A DNA stretch of 64,000 nucleotides from Citreicoccus inhibens (GTDB lineage Bacteria > Myxococcota > Myxococcia > Myxococcales > Myxococcaceae). The stretch lies in NCBI RefSeq assembly GCF_019039035.1, contig NZ_JAHNZT010000002.1, positions 310,001 through 374,000 of the forward strand. The letters run 5' to 3'. A program made the translations under genes and the position numbers. Shown one piece after another: positions 56,773 to 64,000 of the stretch (the first letter of the stretch is position 1; the number at the start of each line of letters is the position of its first letter). The notes under the pieces are model-generated. The model ran no database searches. It was not told the DNA's origin and was given only the letters and a program-made list of their open reading frames with translations.

Positions 56773-56866
56773 GGGAGAGCCCGTCGGTTCGATGTCCAAT
56801 CGCGAACAAACCGGTCATACCAGTCCATATGCGCGAGATTGGAAAAGACGGGAAAAACCACATGCA

Positions 56867-56880
56867 CCTCCACGCGGAGG
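56867..56880 (-). terminator. Small hairpin between the PilZ-Hsp70 gene and the megasynthase
   Basis: CCTCC (56867-56871) pairs with GGAGG (56876-56880) around a 4-base loop. Read on the minus strand it lies 29 bases after the PilZ-Hsp70 stop and is followed after nine bases by a TTTTT run. It could be a weak terminator. The rest of the 137-base gap holds an A/T-rich patch (about 56828-56858) that may contain the megasynthase promoter, but no clear -35/-10 pair was found. Confidence 0.35.
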
Positions 56881-56909
56881 CGTTCAGCGGCGATTCAAAA
56901 CTCCGCGCA

Positions 56910-60776
<3,867 letters not shown>

Positions 60777-60795
60777 GGCGCTCCGCGCTCGGGGA

Positions 60796-60817
60796 GGGGG
60801 CCTGGAGGCGGGCCCCC
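60796..60817. terminator. Hairpin between convergent guaB and the lipoprotein gene
   Basis: GGGGGCC (60796-60802) pairs with GGCCCCC (60811-60817) in the 51-base gap where the two genes converge. There is no T-run on either side, so it may act in both directions only weakly or with Rho. Confidence 0.55.
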
Positions 60818-60827
60818 GACCGCGTGG

Positions 60828-61451
60828 CTACTTGCGGCGGCGCTCCTTGCCACTCGCCGCCTCGTCGCTGGCGGGAGCGGTGGTGCCGGAGACCTTCTTC
60901 TCCGCGCCGTTCACCTTGCCCACGAGCTGATCCTTGTCGTCCGGCTCGAGCGTCTCGATGGCCTGCCGCAGGGTGTTGAAGTCCAGGCGCGCCACCGTGA
61001 CGGTGTTGCCGCCCTTGATCTCCTGCACCGTGGGCACCTCGATCAGCTCGCGCAGGTACGTCTCGAACTCGACGCGCACGTCGGCGGACTGCTGCACGCA
61101 GGCCTCCTTGGCGGCGACGATGGACTGGCTGCCCTCGCGGTAGCTCAGGTCGGGGTTGCGGTTCATCGCCTCCTCGAACGTGGCCGTCCGCTTGCGGAGC
61201 GAGGAGTAGAGCTGGATGTAGTCAACCAGGCGGTCGGTCTCCGGACGGTTCACGTTGCGAGCCTTGTTCAAGGCCTCGGAAGTGTCGTCACAGGAGAGCT
61301 TCTGCAGCTCGGCCGCTCCGGGAGTCTCCTTCACGGAGAGATTTTTCGTGTCGCGGTCCAACCGCTCGTCGGACGTAATCTCCTTCACGCAACCAGCGGA
61401 GGACAGCATCAGGACGGTCGCAGCAACAGCACTGGAAGCGGACAGGCGCAT
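60828..61451 (-). CDS. Small lipoprotein of unknown function
   Basis: A 207-residue protein starting at the ATG at 61451. GAGG lies upstream, and this start opens the signal peptide [21 protein letters not shown]; an in-frame start 26 codons earlier is less likely. The lipobox is SSAGC, with Cys21 as the lipidated residue. The mature protein is helical and charged ([41 protein letters not shown]). One conserved-looking Cys pair is present in KLSCDD and EACVQQ. A Lys/Arg-rich tail ends the protein. It should sit in the cell envelope. It converges with guaB and diverges from guaA. I do not recognise the family. Confidence 0.78.
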   Translation of the reverse strand: MRLSASSAVAATVLMLSSAGCVKEITSDERLDRDTKNLSVKETPGAAELQKLSCDDTSEALNKARNVNRPETDRLVDYIQLYSSLRKRTATFEEAMNRNPDLSYREGSQSIVAAKEACVQQSADVRVEFETYLRELIEVPTVQEIKGGNTVTVARLDFNTLRQAIETLEPDDKDQLVGKVNGAEKKVSGTTAPASDEAASGKERRRK

Positions 61452-61486
61452 CCGAACCTCGAAGAACAATTGGCGGGCTTTCGGCG

Positions 61487-61513
61487 TTGTTTCCCGAAGT
61501 TTGTAGCGATAAG
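61487..61513 (+). promoter_or_regulatory. Candidate guaA promoter
   Basis: GATAAG at 61508-61513, followed directly by GCCCCCC, is a good -10 with a G/C-rich discriminator. The best -35 is TTGTTT (61487-61492) with a short 15-base spacer. It lies in the divergent region between the lipoprotein gene and guaA, about 42 bases before the chosen GTG. Confidence 0.42.
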
Positions 61514-61555
61514 GCCCCCCACCCGTCAACGACGCCCCCTATTGGAGACCCTCTG

Positions 61556-63109
61556 GTGGACCTGCACGCCGAGAAGATCCTGATCCTCGATTTCGGGAGT
61601 CAGTACACCCAGCTCATTGCCCGCCGCGTGCGGGAATTGGGCGTCTACTGTGAAATCCACCGGCCGGACCTCTCCAAGGAGGAGATCCGCCGGTTCGCCC
61701 CCCGGGGAATCATCCTCTCCGGGGGCCCTGCCTCCGTGGAAGCGCCGGGCTCGCCCCGGTGCGATCCCTACGTGTTCGAGGCCGAGGTGCCCGTGCTGGG
61801 CATCTGCTACGGCCTGCAGCTCCTGGCGAAGCTCTTGGGCGGCCGCGTGGACCGGGGCGCCCATCGTGAGTACGGCAACGCGGAGGTGGAGGTGCTCGCC
61901 GCGCGCGGCCCGCTGTCCGACTTCCGCCCTGGAGACCGCGTCCAGGTGTGGATGAGCCACGGCGATCGCGTGGACGCACTCCCGCCGGGCTTCGAGGCCA
62001 TCGGTCGCAGCGGCAACTCGCCGTTCGCCGCGGCCGCGCACACGAGCAAGCCCTGGTACGGCCTCCAGTTCCACCCCGAGGTGGCCCATACGCCGCAGGG
62101 CAAGGCCTTGCTGCGCGCCTTCCTGTTCAACGACTGCAAGGTGACGGGCTCCTGGACGATGAAGGGCTTCATCGACGAGGCCGTCACGACCATCCGCCAG
62201 CGGGTGGGGGAGCAGGGCAGGGTCATCTGCGCGCTCTCCGGCGGCGTGGACAGCTCCGTCGCCGCGCTGTTGCTGCACCGGGCCATCGGCCCCCGGCTCC
62301 AGTGCATCTTCGTGGACAACGGCGTGCTCCGGCAGGGCGAGCGGGCGCAGGTGGAGGCCCTCTTCGTGGATCGCTTCCACGTGCCGCTCATCACGGTGGA
62401 TGCCCGCGCGCGCTTCCTGGAGAAGCTCGCCGGCGTCACGGATCCGGAGAAGAAGCGGAAGATCATCGGCCGCGAGTTCATCGCGGTGTTCGAGGAGGCC
62501 TCCCGCGACATCCAGGACGCCAGCTTCCTGGCGCAGGGCACGCTCTACCCGGACGTCATCGAGTCGGTGTCCTACAAAGGCCCGTCCGTCACCATCAAGA
62601 GCCATCACAACGTGGGCGGCCTGCCCGAGCAGATGAAGCTCAAGCTGGTGGAGCCGCTGCGCGAGCTGTTCAAGGACGAGGTTCGCGCGCTCGGCCGCGA
62701 GCTGGGGCTCCCCGAGGAGATGGTGAACCGGCAGCCGTTCCCCGGCCCCGGCCTGGCCATCCGCGTGCTGGGCGAGGTGACCGAGCCGCGGCTGGAGCTG
62801 GTGCGCCGCGCGGACGCCATCGTCCAGGAGGAGATCCGCGCCGCGGGGCTGTACACCCAGGTGTGGCAGGCCTTCGCCGTGCTGCTGCCAGTGCAGAGCG
62901 TGGGCGTGATGGGCGACGAGCGCACCTACGAGTCCACCTGCGTGCTGCGCGCCGTCACCAGCGTGGATGGCATGACGGCGGACTGGGCGCGGCTCCCGTT
63001 CCCGGTGCTGGAGCGCATCTCCACGCGCATCACCAACGAGGTGCGTGGCATCAACCGCGTTGTCTACGACATCTCGTCCAAGCCGCCCGCGACCATCGAG
63101 TGGGAGTAG
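61556..63109 (+). CDS. guaA: GMP synthase (glutamine-hydrolysing)
   Basis: A 517-residue enzyme that aminates XMP to GMP using glutamine and ATP. The N-terminal class I amidotransferase domain has the nucleophilic Cys in [12 protein letters not shown] and the His-Glu pair in [10 protein letters not shown]. The ATP pyrophosphatase domain has the P-loop [15 protein letters not shown]. The C-terminal dimerisation domain ends KPPATIEWE, the standard GuaA terminus. The GTG at 61556 was chosen: GGAG lies nine bases upstream, and the amidotransferase strand [14 protein letters not shown] starts seven residues later. Length matches other bacterial GuaA proteins. A strong terminator follows the gene. 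Confidence 0.96.
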   Translation: MDLHAEKILILDFGSQYTQLIARRVRELGVYCEIHRPDLSKEEIRRFAPRGIILSGGPASVEAPGSPRCDPYVFEAEVPVLGICYGLQLLAKLLGGRVDRGAHREYGNAEVEVLAARGPLSDFRPGDRVQVWMSHGDRVDALPPGFEAIGRSGNSPFAAAAHTSKPWYGLQFHPEVAHTPQGKALLRAFLFNDCKVTGSWTMKGFIDEAVTTIRQRVGEQGRVICALSGGVDSSVAALLLHRAIGPRLQCIFVDNGVLRQGERAQVEALFVDRFHVPLITVDARARFLEKLAGVTDPEKKRKIIGREFIAVFEEASRDIQDASFLAQGTLYPDVIESVSYKGPSVTIKSHHNVGGLPEQMKLKLVEPLRELFKDEVRALGRELGLPEEMVNRQPFPGPGLAIRVLGEVTEPRLELVRRADAIVQEEIRAAGLYTQVWQAFAVLLPVQSVGVMGDERTYESTCVLRAVTSVDGMTADWARLPFPVLERISTRITNEVRGINRVVYDISSKPPATIEWE

Positions 63110-63137
63110 GCCCCAGCCCCGCGAGGGCCTGAATGAC

Positions 63138-63174
63138 AAGAGGCTGCCCGGGATGAACCGGGCAGCCTCTTTTG
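63138..63174. terminator. Strong terminator between guaA and the S46 peptidase gene
   Basis: A perfect 14-bp stem, AAGAGGCTGCCCGG (63138-63151) with CCGGGCAGCCTCTT (63158-63171), has a 6-base loop (GATGAA). On the plus strand the stem runs into TTTT, making an intrinsic terminator for guaA. Because the genes converge it may also stop the peptidase transcript, although the T-run on that side is poor. Confidence 0.9.
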
Positions 63175-63193
63175 CTTCAGGAGACTGGGACGA

Positions 63194-64000
63194 CTACCCC
63201 GCCGGGTTCGCCTTCACGGGCGGCGTCTGGGTGCTGCCCGGGCGCAGCTCCTCGAGGACGCGGTTCGCACCGTAGACCTTCTGGAGCGCTTCGATGATCG
63301 CGTCGCTGTGCACGGCCACCGTGCGGTTCACGGACTCGTCGAAGCCGTAGTCACCGCCGAGCGACTGGATGTTGCCGTCGAACACCAGGCCGACGATCTC
63401 CGCGTTCTTGTTCAGCATGGGCGAGCCGGAGTTGCCGCCGATGATGTCGTTGGTGGTGACGAAGTTCATGCCCGTGGTCGGCGTCAGGCTGCTCTGCGCC
63501 TTGAGCCAGGACTTCGGCAGGGCGAAGGGCTCCTCGCCCGTCGCGTGCTCGAAGGTGCCCGACATCTGGGTGATGGGGGCCACCGTCTTGCCGCTCGCCG
63601 AGTAGCCCTTCACCGAGCCGTAGGACAGCCGCATGCTGAACGTGGCGTCCGGGTACATGCTGGTGCCGTAGATGTCGAACTTCGCCTTGGCGACCAGCTC
63701 GCTGTTCTTCCGGATGACGGACTCGATGTCATCCTCGAACGTCTTGCGGATGCCGCGCGCGTCCTCGTCCACCAGACGGGCCAGCTGGATCATCGTGTCC
63801 TTGGAGGAGTCGATGGCGGCCTTGCCACCCGCGAACACGGCCTGGCGCGCCTTCACGTCCGCCAACTTGGAGCCCTTGACGACGCGGGCGGCCATCGTGG
63901 CGGGCGACTCCTTGCCCAGCACCTTCTTCACGAACGGGTGGGACGGCCCCAGCTCCTCACGCAGCTTGGTGAGGCTGAAGGTCAGGCGGGCGATCTCCAG
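63194..64000 (-). CDS. S46 family serine peptidase (dipeptidyl-peptidase 7/11 type), C-terminal part
   Basis: The frame stays open to the right edge (LEIARLTFSLTKLREELG is encoded by the last bases), so about 268 C-terminal residues are present and the N-terminus lies outside. The catalytic serine is in NDIIGGNSGSPMLNK, followed by EIVGLVFDGNIQSLGGDYGFD, the S46 signature. The His and Asp of the triad would be in the missing part. S46 enzymes are periplasmic or outer-membrane peptidases that remove dipeptides from N-termini, fitting protein-based predatory feeding. The tail ends with a Pro-rich, low-complexity stretch. Convergent with guaA. Confidence 0.92.
   Translation of the reverse strand: MEIARLTFSLTKLREELGPSHPFVKKVLGKESPATMAARVVKGSKLADVKARQAVFAGGKAAIDSSKDTMIQLARLVDEDARGIRKTFEDDIESVIRKNSELVAKAKFDIYGTSMYPDATFSMRLSYGSVKGYSASGKTVAPITQMSGTFEHATGEEPFALPKSWLKAQSSLTPTTGMNFVTTNDIIGGNSGSPMLNKNAEIVGLVFDGNIQSLGGDYGFDESVNRTVAVHSDAIIEALQKVYGANRVLEELRPGSTQTPPVKANPAG

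Noticed and set aside
53353-56658. A ~1,100-codon plus-strand open frame opposite the FAAL and first modules, and many similar ones along the megasynthase
   Set aside because: The minus-strand reading carries intact FAAL and C-A motifs; the plus-strand translations are compositionally biased shadows without domain motifs.
20392-56772. Epimerisation or dual condensation/epimerisation domains in the megasynthase
   Set aside because: No E domain follows any PCP, and no C domain shows the extra N-terminal HHxxxxGD motif of dual domains, so D-residues cannot be supported.
56773-56909. A sigma-54 type (GG-N10-GC) promoter upstream of the megasynthase
   Set aside because: TGGTATGACCGGTTTG is superficially similar but the spacing and the GC element are wrong. 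No convincing promoter could be assigned.

Overview
The window looks like a chromosomal segment from a myxobacterium (Myxococcota; a Myxococcus, Corallococcus or Cystobacter relative is most likely). The signs are very GC-rich coding DNA with G/C-ending codons, two PilZ-type domains of the kind that is expanded in Myxococcus xanthus, an AgmX/PglI-type protein, a DnaK homologue fused to a PilZ domain, and one enormous NRPS/PKS gene. The species cannot be fixed from this sequence alone. No insertion sequence, prophage, CRISPR array, rRNA or tRNA was seen.

Bases 1-20,373 are almost entirely plus-strand housekeeping and metabolic genes. A truncated gene at the left edge is followed by an Mrp/ApbC Fe-S carrier ATPase and two small proteins of unknown role. 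Next comes a short-chain acyl-CoA block: 3-hydroxyacyl-CoA dehydrogenase, enoyl-CoA hydratase, and two acyl-CoA dehydrogenases with an AgmX-like exported protein between them. Then come rpsA, a thiolase and both subunits of a 3-oxoacid CoA-transferase. Together these can interconvert acetyl-CoA, acetoacetyl-CoA, 3-hydroxybutyryl-CoA, crotonyl-CoA and butyryl-CoA-type esters. After that lie a PilZ protein, an RlmD-type rRNA methyltransferase, a CoxE-like VWA protein, miaB, a gamma-carbonic anhydrase, a cyclic-nucleotide-binding protein, an exported protein of unknown function and a DedA membrane protein.

Bases 20,392-56,772 (minus strand) are one uninterrupted gene of about 12,126 codons, which alone accounts for 57% of the window. 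It encodes a megasynthase that I read as FAAL-ACP / C-A(Thr)-NMT-PCP / C-A-PCP / C-A-PCP / C-A-PCP / KS-AT-ACP / C-(vestigial A carrying a luciferase-like monooxygenase, no PCP) / C-A(Ser)-PCP / C-A(Val-like)-PCP / C-A-PCP / C-A-PCP-TE. The predicted product is an N-acylated peptide of eight amino acids with one malonate-derived unit in the middle. That unit is left as a beta-ketone and probably oxidised by the monooxygenase. No transporter, regulator, MbtH protein, phosphopantetheinyl transferase or tailoring gene sits beside it, so the whole pathway seems to be packed into one polypeptide. Two pairs of almost identical in-frame DNA segments, in modules 2/3 and 9/10, record recent internal recombination. 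From memory the closest described analogue is the giant myxoprincomide synthetase gene of M. xanthus; this could not be checked here.

Bases 56,910-64,000 return to core genes: a PilZ-Hsp70 fusion (minus), guaB (plus), a small lipoprotein (minus), guaA (plus) and the C-terminal part of an S46-family serine peptidase (minus, running off the right edge). guaB and guaA, which convert IMP to GMP, flank the lipoprotein gene. Several promoters in the window share an ATAAGG-type -10 followed directly by G/C-rich sequence. Three good hairpins close transcription units: one after rpsA, one between guaB and the lipoprotein gene, and one between guaA and the peptidase.
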